Shown here: positions 30,649 through 39,697 of the stretch, piece after piece | Layout: every line of letters begins with the position of its first letter | How positions within the stretch are numbered: position 1 is the stretch's first letter | DNA from: Cafeteria roenbergensis | Lineage: Eukaryota > Sar > Bigyra > Bicosoecida > Cafeteriaceae | DNA: 64,000 nucleotides | Reading direction: 5' to 3' | Assembly (NCBI GenBank): GCA_008330645.1 | Contig: VLTN01000014.1 | Span: forward strand, 1-64,000 | Made by a program: the position numbers and the translations under genes | Notes under the pieces: generated by a model | The model's database searches: none | The model's input: only the letters and a program-made list of their open reading frames with translations | Told to the model about the DNA's origin: nothing

Positions 30649-32984
30649 TCAGAAGCCGAGAGGGTGGCGGGCGGGGTACTCGCCGGCGGCGATGACGGAC
30701 TTTGCGATGTCGCGGCGCAGCGGGTCGATGGTGGTTCCGGCCTCGGAGGACGGGGTCATGTCGCGGATGAGCGCGCGCACGCGCTGGCCGGCCTCGAGTG
30801 CGAAGCCGTTGGCGAGGCTGACCTCAAGCGCGGCAGTGTCGGTCGAGCGGGAGACGGCGCGGGTGGCGCGGGCGATGGCGGCGGTGGCGGCGGTGATCTC
30901 CATGGCCGCGGACGCGGCGCGCTCGAGCGGGAGCTGGCGGTCGACGATGCCCTTGCCGTGCTTGAGCAGGAGCTCGCGGGTGGCGGCGCCCAGGCGGGCG
31001 GCGCAGTCCTCGACCACGTCGGCGGCGGGCCGCAGCTGGGCGGGCGCGAAGTCGAGAGAGGGCTTCTCCGGGGCGCCGATGCGGGCGCGGGCGATGGAGA
31101 CGGCGGGGCCGACGATGGCGCCGAGGTTCGCCAGCGGGTTCTTGAGCGCCTTCTGCAGGGGCTTGAGGTCGTCTCCCGCGGCCTTGACGCCGTAGAGAGC
31201 GACGAAGAGGCGGAGGATCTCAGAGCTGCCCTCGAAGATACGGAAGATGCGGAGGTCGCGCACGATGCGCTCGATGGGGTACTCGCGCATGAAGCCGAGC
31301 CCGCCGAGGATCTGCAGGGTCTCGTCGGCCACCCACCAGGCGCACTCGGAGGAGAAGACCTTGCCGCAGGCAGCCTCCATCTGGAAGTCGGTCACGCCGC
31401 GGTCCATGTTGCCCGCGATGGCGTAGGCGAGCGACTCGGTGGCGTAGAGGCGCGTGGCCATGCCGGCAAGCTTGCCCTGGATCATCTCGAACTCGCCGAT
31501 CTTCTTGCCGAACTGGGTGCGCTCGGCGGCGTGCGCGGCGGCGTACTTCATGCACGTCTTCATGGTGCCGGTGAGGGCGCCGCCCATGCCGAAGCGGCCC
31601 TGGTTGAGGATGCCCATGGCGACCTTGAAGCCGCCGCCCACCTCGCCGAGCACGTTGGCGGCCGGCACGCGGGTGTCGTCGAAGTTGAGGGTGGTGGTGT
31701 TGGAGCAGTTGATGCCCATCTTCTTCTCGGGGGCGCCGTTGGTGATGCCGCCGAAGCCGCGCTCCACGATGAAGGCGGTCATCTTGTCCTTGCCGTCCGG
31801 CTGCGGGGTCTGCGCGAACACGGTGAAGACCTCGGCGAGTCCGCCGTTGCTGATCCAGACTGCGGGCGCGACGCGGGGGCGGGGCGGGGGCGATACTGGG
31901 GCGGGGGCGATACTGGGGTGGGGGCGATACTGGGGCGATACTGGGGCGATACTGGGGCGGGGCAGAAGCGGCACCGGGGCCGTGGCGGCTTGCAGCGCTG
32001 CGGCGAAGCTCACTCTTGCCTCCGTTGAGGATGAAGTCGCCGCTGCCGTCGTCGGCCGGCACGGCACGCGTCTTGATGGACTGGGCGTCCGAGCCCGAGC
32101 CGTCCTCCGTGAGGCAGAAGGCGGCCACGTGCTCGCCGGACGCGAGCTTGGGCAGGTACTTCTCCTTCTGCTCCTTGTTGCCGTAGAGCACGATGCCCTT
32201 GTAGCCAATGCTCTGCGACGCGCCGAGGTGGATGCCCAGGCCGAGGTCGTGCGCGCCCACGACCTCCACGAGGCGGGCGTAGCCGGTGTGGTCAAGGCCC
32301 ACGCCGCCGTACTCCTCCGGGGTCATCATGCCGTAGGCGCCCATGGGCTTGAGGCTCTCCTTCACGGCCTCGTCCACTGCGCACTCGCGGTCGTTCTTGG
32401 CCGCGTCGTTCTCGTTCTCCATGAACTTGGAGAACGGGTCCACCAGCATCTTGAGCGTCTCAAGGTCCTCCTCCTTGGGCTCGGGGAAGGGGTGCATGAA
32501 CTTGGAGTTGAGGCGGCCCATGAACAGCTCGCGGGTGAACCCGGTGATGTCAGAACTGCGAAGGCGCGGGCGGGGCAGGGCGGGGGGCGGCCAACCGCAC
32601 CACGCGCGTGAGCAGCGAGGCACATGTTCACCACGTTGCGAACTTTGCAGCCCGGCGCTCCCGGCTGCCGCGCTCGGCGTTCACGCGGCGAGCGGCCGCT
32701 CAAGGCAGGCGCCCACGGGCAGCAGGCGGGAGCGCCGCTGACCCGTGCCGTGCCGGGTCGCCTGCTGCCACCGAGACCGCCAGCTGCAGGCCACGTGCTC
32801 GCCTCGTATCGGGATCTCGTCTGGGGCGCTGGCGGGGCGCGCGCGCGGCCAAACGCCGAGGGTTCAATCTGCGGCGAAGGGGATTGACCGCAGCATTCCC
32901 TCACCCGGCGGCCGAGGTGGAGGCCATGCGCAGGCCCCAAGGGGCCGCGCGGGACGTAGCGCGGGCGGCACGGCTGACGAGCAT
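30649..32984 (-). CDS. ACADVL: Very-long-chain acyl-CoA dehydrogenase, mitochondrial
   Basis: Three exons: 32984-32905, 32555-32014 and 31859-30649, giving 610 residues. Exon 1 encodes a basic transit peptide (MLVSRAARATSRAAPWG). Its GTGAGG donor (phase 2) and the next GTGAGC donor (phase 1) join in frame, and the second join restores the family motif GGKIWISNGG. The product carries the flavin-binding AFCLTEDGSGSDA, the mid-domain ERGFGGITNGAPEKKMGI, the ACAD signature around RTQFGKKI and the catalytic Glu in FRIFEGSSEILRLF. The C-terminal VLCAD-specific extension ends HPLGF, closely like the animal protein. It catalyses the first step of mitochondrial beta-oxidation of long fatty acyl-CoAs, passing electrons through ETF. 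Intron 2 holds a GGGGCGATACT minisatellite. Confidence 0.92.
31870..31975. repeat. Intronic minisatellite (GGGGCGATACT units)
   Basis: At least six copies of a GATACTGGGGYG unit with variable G-rich spacers (11-18 bp) lie inside intron 2 of the VLCAD gene. Units drift slightly in length. Confidence 0.85.
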
Positions 32985-33248
32985 CTCGGCTGCAGAGAGG
33001 CGCGCGCACTGAGTGGCCGTTCCCAACTGCGCGCTCGGCGGGCTCGGCTCGCTTGCAGTTTTGTTCGCGGCGGCGCCTGCTCGACGGCGGGTTTTTGTTT
33101 GGGCAGAGCCGGAGCGACCGGCAAAAGCAAGTTTGCGCCGCGAGGGGGCCGCTCCAGGCCCCGCGGGGCACGCGCGAGGCCCCTCCCGGTGAGCGCGCGA
33201 GGCGGGCCCGACCACGCCGCGCGCTCCCCTACGAGGCGCACTGGCAGC

Positions 33249-34919
33249 TCAGAACAAGCACGGCGAGAAGCACGCCTCGAGGGTGTCCAGCAGCGCCTCC
33301 ACTGTGGACGCGACCAGGCAAGCGATGGCCGCCGCTTTGATGGCGTCCAGGCTGGCATCCCAGCGCTGCTTGTCGGTGCTGTACGTCTCAGACCTGACAA
33401 GGACCTTTCGGCAGCCCTCCAGCGCCACCGACCGCACCACAGCGTTGTCCGGCCTGGCCGGAGCTGTCGGCGGTTGCTGGGTGGACTCGACGCACGAAAC
33501 CGTGACTGCTCGGCATGTCCGCGCCAGAGCGACTGCTTCGGGCCCAACAGTCACCTGCAGCTGCTGGTCGCTCAAGCTGGAGACGAGGGCGCGGACACGG
33601 GGCAGCCGCAAGGCGTCGCCCCCTGCTGCTGCCGCACCCTCCGCCCCGTAGCGAAACGCCCCCAGCGATTGCATGAACGGCGGGTCGCCGCGCTGCCCGT
33701 CGTAGCACGGGGCGGCTAGGACCTGCGAGAGGCCGGCGGTGGAAAAGTTCACCGCCACGGACTGCCCCCAGTCTTCCGCCTCGAGCCCGCAGAACCACTG
33801 CTCCGCGTCCCAGAGCGGAGCCCCAGCGTCTGCGTAGAAGGTTGCATGCGCAAGTGCATCGCACTGCACGCTTTGGTCGCCGCCCAGCTGCGGGGTGGCG
33901 TCGCGCACCACAGTCGCCCAGTTTGAGAAGACATAAGAGGCAAGTGGGCTCGTGCCAGCGCACCGCCTCAAGGGCCGTTTCTCGAACGGGGGCTGGTGCA
34001 CGCGCTCTGCACCTGGGTCGCTCAGGCCGTCGCTCGACACTTGGTCGAGGCACGCGGTCCTTGGGCCAACGGGCCTCATCCAGAGCATGCGGTCCGACGG
34101 CTCCGGAAGAGACGACCTGTCGGTGGGGATGCCGTGGTCGGGGATGGCGCCACGAAACTGGTCCTCTGTTGCGGCCTCAAGGGTCATTGACATGATGAAT
34201 GTTGCTTTGCACTCGTCAGAGAGCGGAACATTGCCCGACACCCCAGTTTGCCCAGACCCCGCCGACGCCATGGCGTACGCTGGCGCGAGCTCACACGCTT
34301 GGAACCACAATGCCTGGTTGATGGAGGCAGGATTTTGGGCTGGCCCGACCAACTGCGAGAACACCACGGCGGCAACAATGCCAAAGCATATGCGGGCTGC
34401 CCTTACTGCCCAAGACACGCCGTCGCGCCAAGAAAAGAGGCCGAAGTCGCGGTGGCGGAATACTATTCGCTGCGCACGCCACCACAGCGATGCCCCGGAA
34501 AATGCTGCTGCCATCACCACGGCCGTGGCCATCAGCGCCCCTGCAGGGCCTTCGAATAGCACGCCTGGCGAGTCTGTTGCGTACGTGGCAGTCCAGCCCA
34601 TCCAGCTTTCGACTGCCATGCGGGGCGGAGCAGCAGTGCCGACAGCGGTTGCAAACGCCAGCGCCGTGATCACGCTCAAGGCGGTGGCAGTGGCGAAGAC
34701 CATCCAGCACAGCGCCAGCCGCCCGCGAGCGACCTTCACGCGAGTCAAGTGGAGGGCGCCCAAGTCATCGACCTCATCGTGCTCAACCGGAATGCGGACG
34801 TCAAGTGCCACCGCATTGCCTCGTTGTCCTGGTGCAGCACTCGTTTCGGGCTTCTTGCTCGCCTCCTCGTGTGGCTGCACGAACGGCTGCATGCCTCGAG
34901 GCCGCCGCCGTCCGCCCAC
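33249..34919 (-). CDS. Orphan multi-pass membrane protein, 556 aa
   Basis: A single uninterrupted frame. After ~70 polar residues come three hydrophobic segments: LALCWMVFATATALSVITAL at ~68-92, LMATAVVMAAAFSGASLW at ~127 and ICFGIVAAVVFSQLV at ~170. A long, Cys-containing, probably extracytoplasmic region of ~300 residues (NPASINQALWF, CDALAHATFYADAG, QWFCGLEAEDW) follows, then a last hydrophobic helix (IKAAAIACLVASTVEALL) near the C-terminus. No family recognised. Its cysteine-rich loop between membrane segments recalls the neighbouring 1,408-residue protein only in general architecture. No intron seen, and the start could lie at a later Met. Confidence 0.6.
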   Translation of the reverse strand: MGGRRRPRGMQPFVQPHEEASKKPETSAAPGQRGNAVALDVRIPVEHDEVDDLGALHLTRVKVARGRLALCWMVFATATALSVITALAFATAVGTAAPPRMAVESWMGWTATYATDSPGVLFEGPAGALMATAVVMAAAFSGASLWWRAQRIVFRHRDFGLFSWRDGVSWAVRAARICFGIVAAVVFSQLVGPAQNPASINQALWFQACELAPAYAMASAGSGQTGVSGNVPLSDECKATFIMSMTLEAATEDQFRGAIPDHGIPTDRSSLPEPSDRMLWMRPVGPRTACLDQVSSDGLSDPGAERVHQPPFEKRPLRRCAGTSPLASYVFSNWATVVRDATPQLGGDQSVQCDALAHATFYADAGAPLWDAEQWFCGLEAEDWGQSVAVNFSTAGLSQVLAAPCYDGQRGDPPFMQSLGAFRYGAEGAAAAGGDALRLPRVRALVSSLSDQQLQVTVGPEAVALARTCRAVTVSCVESTQQPPTAPARPDNAVVRSVALEGCRKVLVRSETYSTDKQRWDASLDAIKAAAIACLVASTVEALLDTLEACFSPCLF

Positions 34920-35254
34920 CGGCGGTCAAGTGGTAGAGACGGTTCTCTCGAGGCAGGCCCTTCTCGACGGCTTGCGACGCCTCCTCCCGGTGCCTGCAAG
35001 GCCACGCGGCGCGAACCCGTGGCCGGCTCCTGGTGCGCCGCGAACCCTCGCTGCGTTTTCCAATCGCGAGGCTTCCGAGCCCTCGCCAACGGTGTCGAGA
35101 GTTCACACGGCCCAGCTCGGGATCAGGTCGCAAAGCAGCCGTGTATGGATAATCTGGGCGGCGGTTGAATCAGCGGCGGGGGGGAGGGGAGAAGAGCGGG
35201 GTAGGGTGGGGCCATGCCTTGCTCCGGTCGGCGAGCAGAGCCAACTCGAGTTGA
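34920..35254. other. Divergent intergenic region
   Basis: 335 bp between the leftward membrane protein and the rightward helicase gene. If the helicase starts at its second plausible Met (35699), the gap is 780 bp. No recognised element. Confidence 0.4.
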
Positions 35255-38200
35255 ATGCTCGCGGCTGCCGCCGCTCCGAGTCAGGATCTGGTGGGCCAGC
35301 CTCGCGAGAGCTGGTGCGAGTCACCCCAGCAGCGGGCGCGAATCACTCCAGTGCATTGCCTGCTCGGCGATTCCAGTGAACGGCAGCCTACGCTCCTGCT
35401 GGCTCTGGCGGGGTTGGCGGAGTCCCACGCCTTGCCGGCGCGCGCGCACACAGCCCGGCCCAAAGCGCGACATTGCATTGGGTTGGCCGAGTGTGGATAT
35501 CCGGAGGGCGCATGGACTCGGCAAGCGCTGCGCTTCAGCTGCCTGGTGCGCGCGAGCAGCAGAGCCCTGGGCAGAGGGCGTGCCATGACGCTGGCCCCCG
35601 CCCGCAAAGCGAGGCCGCAGCCATCCCTTCGAGGTGCACACAATCGCACGGGCCTTGTTTTCTGGTTCGCGGTTCCGTGCGGTCCGAGCTTGGGCCCGAT
35701 GGAAGAGGCTCAAGCGAGCCTGCGGGCCGAGGCAGCGCTGCTCTCAATCGGTCGGCTTTTCAAGGCGCCCGCCAGGTTTGCTGCGACGCGAGGCTCAAAC
35801 CTCGCTCCTGAAGACGCACGGTCCATGCGAGTTGGATCGGGCAAGCACTGGCGCGGTTGGGAGCCGCTTCCCTGCGAGGCGCCAGTGACGTTTGATTCTG
35901 TGGAAAGCTACTGCGAAACAATGAGCCTCCTCGTCCGCGAAGAAGCGTGGGAGCAGGCGGCCGCAGAAGCCCGAAGCCTTGCATCTCAATCGCGCCCGCC
36001 CTTGGTTGCGCTTGCCACGAGCGCGGACCTCGTCGTGGGGCCCAAAGCGGATGTTGCGACGGATGCGCCGCGCCCCGCGGAGCCACGGACGGGCGACGGG
36101 CGGCGCAGGCCGCGGCTGTCCGCCTTGCCCCTCCCGGGTGCAGTGCAGCAGCCGGCGGGCCCGTGCTCGGTGGTGCGAATTCGGCTGGTGAAGCCGCCCG
36201 CCGTTGGCGAGAGCGAGGCAGCTGCCACTCGCGCGCCTTCGCTGGCGTCCCTGGCGCCTGGCTCCCTCGTCATCATGTCCCGCGCCCGGGACTGTCTTCC
36301 GGGCCCATCGGGCGTGGGGAGGGACCACCTGGTGGGTCTGGTGGCGGCCGGCGGCGGCGCTGGTCGCGGCGGCAGTGCGGGCGGCACGGAGGTGCGCGCC
36401 CTCGCGGGGGCGCTGGCCAGCGTCGACGGCCACCGGCCCGGGGCGTGCACTGCTGATTTAGTGTCGCCTCTGCTCGTCAAGCTGGCCCCGGCAGCGGCCG
36501 CAGCTCCGCGCGTGGCCACCGGAGGCGCCGCCACTCGCAAGCGACCCCTGAGCCCATCGGAGCGCGCGGTGCCCGCTGCGAAGCGATCGGCCACGGCTGG
36601 CCTGCGGCCGAGCCTACCGCGCGGTGCCGCGCCAACGGACGCCAAGGCGGCCGCCGTGGTGCCTGTCCCCGCGGCCGCTCGAGCCGTCGCGGCGGCCTCG
36701 GCTGCAGCCACTGCTGCCAGAGCGCCGGCCATTGGGCGCGCCAACACGGTCGTGGACGGGGACGAGGACGATGACGAGGACGAGGAAGGGGAGGTGGAGG
36801 AGGGGGGCGCCGCGGACGCGTGGAGCCTGTGGCCCCTCGGGTCAGTCACGTCCGTGCTGCGCGAGCTGACGGCGCTCTACCGCGCGTCGCTCCTTCCACC
36901 AGAGCTTCTGGACGCTCTCCTTCACGGTGCGGCCGACTCGGCCGCGCCGTCAGCTGACTCGGGCGCCACGGTTGCGGCGAGCTCCGGCGCCGCGTTGCGC
37001 GGCCTGGCTGGCCAGCTGCCGGCCGGGTTCCTGGCAGCGCGCCTGGCCGGGCTGAACGCCTCGCAGTCGGCCGCGGCCATGGCCTCGCTGGGCCCGCCCG
37101 GGCTGACCTTGGTGCAGGGGCCGCCTGGAACCGGCAAGACGACCACAGTGCTCGCAGTACTCAACTGCGCGCACCTGGCGGGTCTGCAGCGGTGGCGGGA
37201 GGTGCAGCGCCGCGGCGAGGCGGCGGTGCTGGCTGACGAGGCGGGGCTGAGCGCGGAGGTGCTGGCGGGTCTGGACGCCGCTGCCTCCGCCGCCGACGAG
37301 GCCGACGCGAGGGCCAGGGCGGCCAGGCGGGCGGCGGCGCCCGAGGGGGCGCGGGGGGGGTCCGGCGGCTCGTCGCTGCTAGGGTCGCTTCTCACGCAAG
37401 TGGGCGACGGCGCTCCGAGCGGCGACCACGCCGAGACCCCGCAGGCCGGCTCGCTCTCTGCCAAGGAGGAGGCCGCCTTGGCAAAGTCCGTGAAGCGAGC
37501 TCTGAGCGTGGTGTCGCTGCGGGAGCGGCTCCTGGAGCGAGCCATCGCCGCCGCAGCCCAGCGGGGCCACAAGGGCGCGGTGACGGCGGCGGCGTCCCTG
37601 CGGGGCGGGTCCAGTCGGCACCGCGGCCTCGCCTCCTGGCTCCTGCGGCCGGAGCAGGACGAGATGCACCTGCTGCGCGCTGCCCGCGGCGAGGTCCGCG
37701 ACCGCCCGCGAATCCTCGTCTGCACGCACAGTAACGCTGCCGTGGACAACATCCTTCAGCGCATCGTGGCGAGGGGCCCCGCCGACGGGCCGCCTTTTCT
37801 GGCCTCCCACACGCCGCCAGGGGGCGGCCCGCCCGCGCTGGCGCCGTACAACCCGGCCGTGCTCCGGGTGGGGTCGGCGGACAAGGCCGCCCCGGCAGTG
37901 CGAGCCTCCGGGGTGCTCCTCTCAGACCGGGCCGACGCCGTGCTGCGCCCGCCGGCGCGCCAGCTGGAGGAGGAGGCGGCCTCGCTGCGGGGCAGGTGCG
38001 ACGCCATCCGGGCCAGCCTGCGGGGCACGCGGCGGGCGTTCAAGCAGGACGTCAGCAGGGCGCTGGCGGCCCTGGGGGCGGACCCGCCGGCCTCCGCCGT
38101 GGCCGCCGCCGTGGACGACCGCGTGCTGGCGTGGGCCGAGCGAGCCCTCATCACCGTGGAGGACTGGCAGCGCGCCGCCGCGGCGCTGGAGCGGGCCGAG

Positions 38201-39424
38201 TGGGCGCGGCGGGCGGGCACCGGGGGCAGCGGCATCCACGCCTCCGCGGCCAGGGAGGCCGTGCAGTGGTCCCTCATGGACGACGCGGACGTGGTCTTCG
38301 CCACCCTCAGCTCTGCCGCCGTGTCCTCCGTGGAGGCGTACGCGCGCGAGACGGGGAGGGGCTTCGAGACGGTGGTGGTGGACGAGGCGGCGCAGGCGCC
38401 GGAGGCGTCCACGCTCATCCCGCTTCGGTACGGGTGCAGGCGGTGCGTGCTCGTCGGCGACCCGCAGCAGCTGCCGGCCACCGTGATCAGCCCCGTGGCC
38501 GCGCGGCTGGGGCTGGATCGCTCCCTCTTCGCCCGGCTCGCGGCGGCAGGCAGCGGCGTCCTCCTCCTCAATGTCCAGCACCGCATGCACCCTGCCATCG
38601 CCGCCTTCCCTTCGGCGCGCTTCTACGGCGGGCGCGTGATGGACGCCCGCGAAGTGCGCGGCTCTGCCAGGGAGCAGGCGTTCCACGCGCTCGCGCACTT
38701 CAGGCCGTTTGTGTTCTTCGACTGCGCGGCGGGCGGGGGCGAGCGCCGAGGTGCGGCGGGCGGGGCCTCTCGCTCCTACTCCAACGAGGCGGAGGCACGG
38801 CTCGCGGCCTGCCTCGTCGCCTCGCTCATGCGCTGGCGCGGGGCGAAGCGCGTGTTCGTGCCGGCTCCAGGGTCGGCGCCCGGCAGCGGGCAGGGCGACT
38901 GGCGGTGGGAGACGCGCGTCTTCACGGGCAGCGTCGGCATCCTCACGCCCTACCAGGGCCAGATCGGGGCCCTTCGCGCGGCTCTGCTCCGACAGTACGC
39001 CGAAGTCAACGCGGCGGGGGAACCGGGCCCCTCGCTGCCGACGATCGAGCCCATCGTCTCCACGGTCGACTCGGCCCAGGGCAGGGAGTTCGACGTGGTG
39101 ATTCTGAGCGCCGTGCGGTCCGCCGGGGGCGAGGCCGCGGCCTCTGCGGGCGGCGGGGAGGACGACACCCCTGACGGCGCCCTGCTGCGCCGCAGGCGCA
39201 CCATCGGCTTCGTCAAGGACCAGCGACGGCTCAACGTGGCCCTCACTCGCGGCCGCTTCGCTGTGTGGGTCATCGGGGACGCGGCCACGCTGGCGGGGGG
39301 CAGCCAGGACTGGAGCGCGCTGGTGGAGCACGCAACGGCCAACAGGGTGCTCTACCCGGTGCGCGACGTCGGGGAAACGACGGCTGCCATTCTGGCGGCG
39401 ACGGCTGCCTCCAGGGCCGAGTAG
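35255..39424 (+). CDS. SF1B helicase, Sen1/senataxin-like
   Basis: A long intron-free frame of up to 1,389 codons. The first ~148 codons look like untranslated sequence, so Met at 35699 (MEEAQASLR) is a more likely start, giving 1,241 residues. A Sen1-type N-terminal signature (FDSVESYCETMSLLVREEAW) precedes a 300-residue disordered, acidic stretch. The core has a Q motif LNASQSAAA, Walker A GPPGTGKTT (~37118), motif Ia VCTHSNAAVDNIL, Walker B VVVDEAAQAPEAS, motif III GDPQQLPATV, motif IV QHRMHPAI, motif V SAQGREFDVVILS and motif VI DQRRLNVALTRGR. DEAA, GDPQQLP and the stalk insertion of ~200 residues after Walker A place it in the Upf1-like family, nearest Sen1. Such nuclear helicases unwind RNA:DNA hybrids and act in transcription termination. 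Confidence 0.88.
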   Translation: MLAAAAAPSQDLVGQPRESWCESPQQRARITPVHCLLGDSSERQPTLLLALAGLAESHALPARAHTARPKARHCIGLAECGYPEGAWTRQALRFSCLVRASSRALGRGRAMTLAPARKARPQPSLRGAHNRTGLVFWFAVPCGPSLGPMEEAQASLRAEAALLSIGRLFKAPARFAATRGSNLAPEDARSMRVGSGKHWRGWEPLPCEAPVTFDSVESYCETMSLLVREEAWEQAAAEARSLASQSRPPLVALATSADLVVGPKADVATDAPRPAEPRTGDGRRRPRLSALPLPGAVQQPAGPCSVVRIRLVKPPAVGESEAAATRAPSLASLAPGSLVIMSRARDCLPGPSGVGRDHLVGLVAAGGGAGRGGSAGGTEVRALAGALASVDGHRPGACTADLVSPLLVKLAPAAAAAPRVATGGAATRKRPLSPSERAVPAAKRSATAGLRPSLPRGAAPTDAKAAAVVPVPAAARAVAAASAAATAARAPAIGRANTVVDGDEDDDEDEEGEVEEGGAADAWSLWPLGSVTSVLRELTALYRASLLPPELLDALLHGAADSAAPSADSGATVAASSGAALRGLAGQLPAGFLAARLAGLNASQSAAAMASLGPPGLTLVQGPPGTGKTTTVLAVLNCAHLAGLQRWREVQRRGEAAVLADEAGLSAEVLAGLDAAASAADEADARARAARRAAAPEGARGGSGGSSLLGSLLTQVGDGAPSGDHAETPQAGSLSAKEEAALAKSVKRALSVVSLRERLLERAIAAAAQRGHKGAVTAAASLRGGSSRHRGLASWLLRPEQDEMHLLRAARGEVRDRPRILVCTHSNAAVDNILQRIVARGPADGPPFLASHTPPGGGPPALAPYNPAVLRVGSADKAAPAVRASGVLLSDRADAVLRPPARQLEEEAASLRGRCDAIRASLRGTRRAFKQDVSRALAALGADPPASAVAAAVDDRVLAWAERALITVEDWQRAAAALERAEWARRAGTGGSGIHASAAREAVQWSLMDDADVVFATLSSAAVSSVEAYARETGRGFETVVVDEAAQAPEASTLIPLRYGCRRCVLVGDPQQLPATVISPVAARLGLDRSLFARLAAAGSGVLLLNVQHRMHPAIAAFPSARFYGGRVMDAREVRGSAREQAFHALAHFRPFVFFDCAAGGGERRGAAGGASRSYSNEAEARLAACLVASLMRWRGAKRVFVPAPGSAPGSGQGDWRWETRVFTGSVGILTPYQGQIGALRAALLRQYAEVNAAGEPGPSLPTIEPIVSTVDSAQGREFDVVILSAVRSAGGEAAASAGGGEDDTPDGALLRRRRTIGFVKDQRRLNVALTRGRFAVWVIGDAATLAGGSQDWSALVEHATANRVLYPVRDVGETTAAILAATAASRAE

Positions 39425-39697
39425 AGCCGCGGCGGCCGCCGGCCCCATCGCGTGCCCCGCGTGCGGCGAACAGTGTTTGCTGTGGTGAGGCGAGTGTGCT
39501 GCTGCGGGTCTTTGGGCCAGCATGACTGGCGCGGGGCATTGCGTGGGGGTGGGGGTGGGGTGGGGAAGCGCGATTTCCTTGTCAGAACCCGTCTCCGCCA
39601 CACGCAACACGTCACGCGCGACACCCGATGCTCGCAGCCAGCGTGCAGGTGCTGGCGCGGCCCGGGCCGGCGCGCGCGCGCACGCACAAACACGCGC

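Noticed and set aside
30283-32028. Long + strand open frame (581 codons) opposite VLCAD
   Set aside because: It is the antisense of a strongly conserved gene; in GC-rich DNA the opposite strand of a coding exon is often open. The translated product is repetitive and matches nothing.
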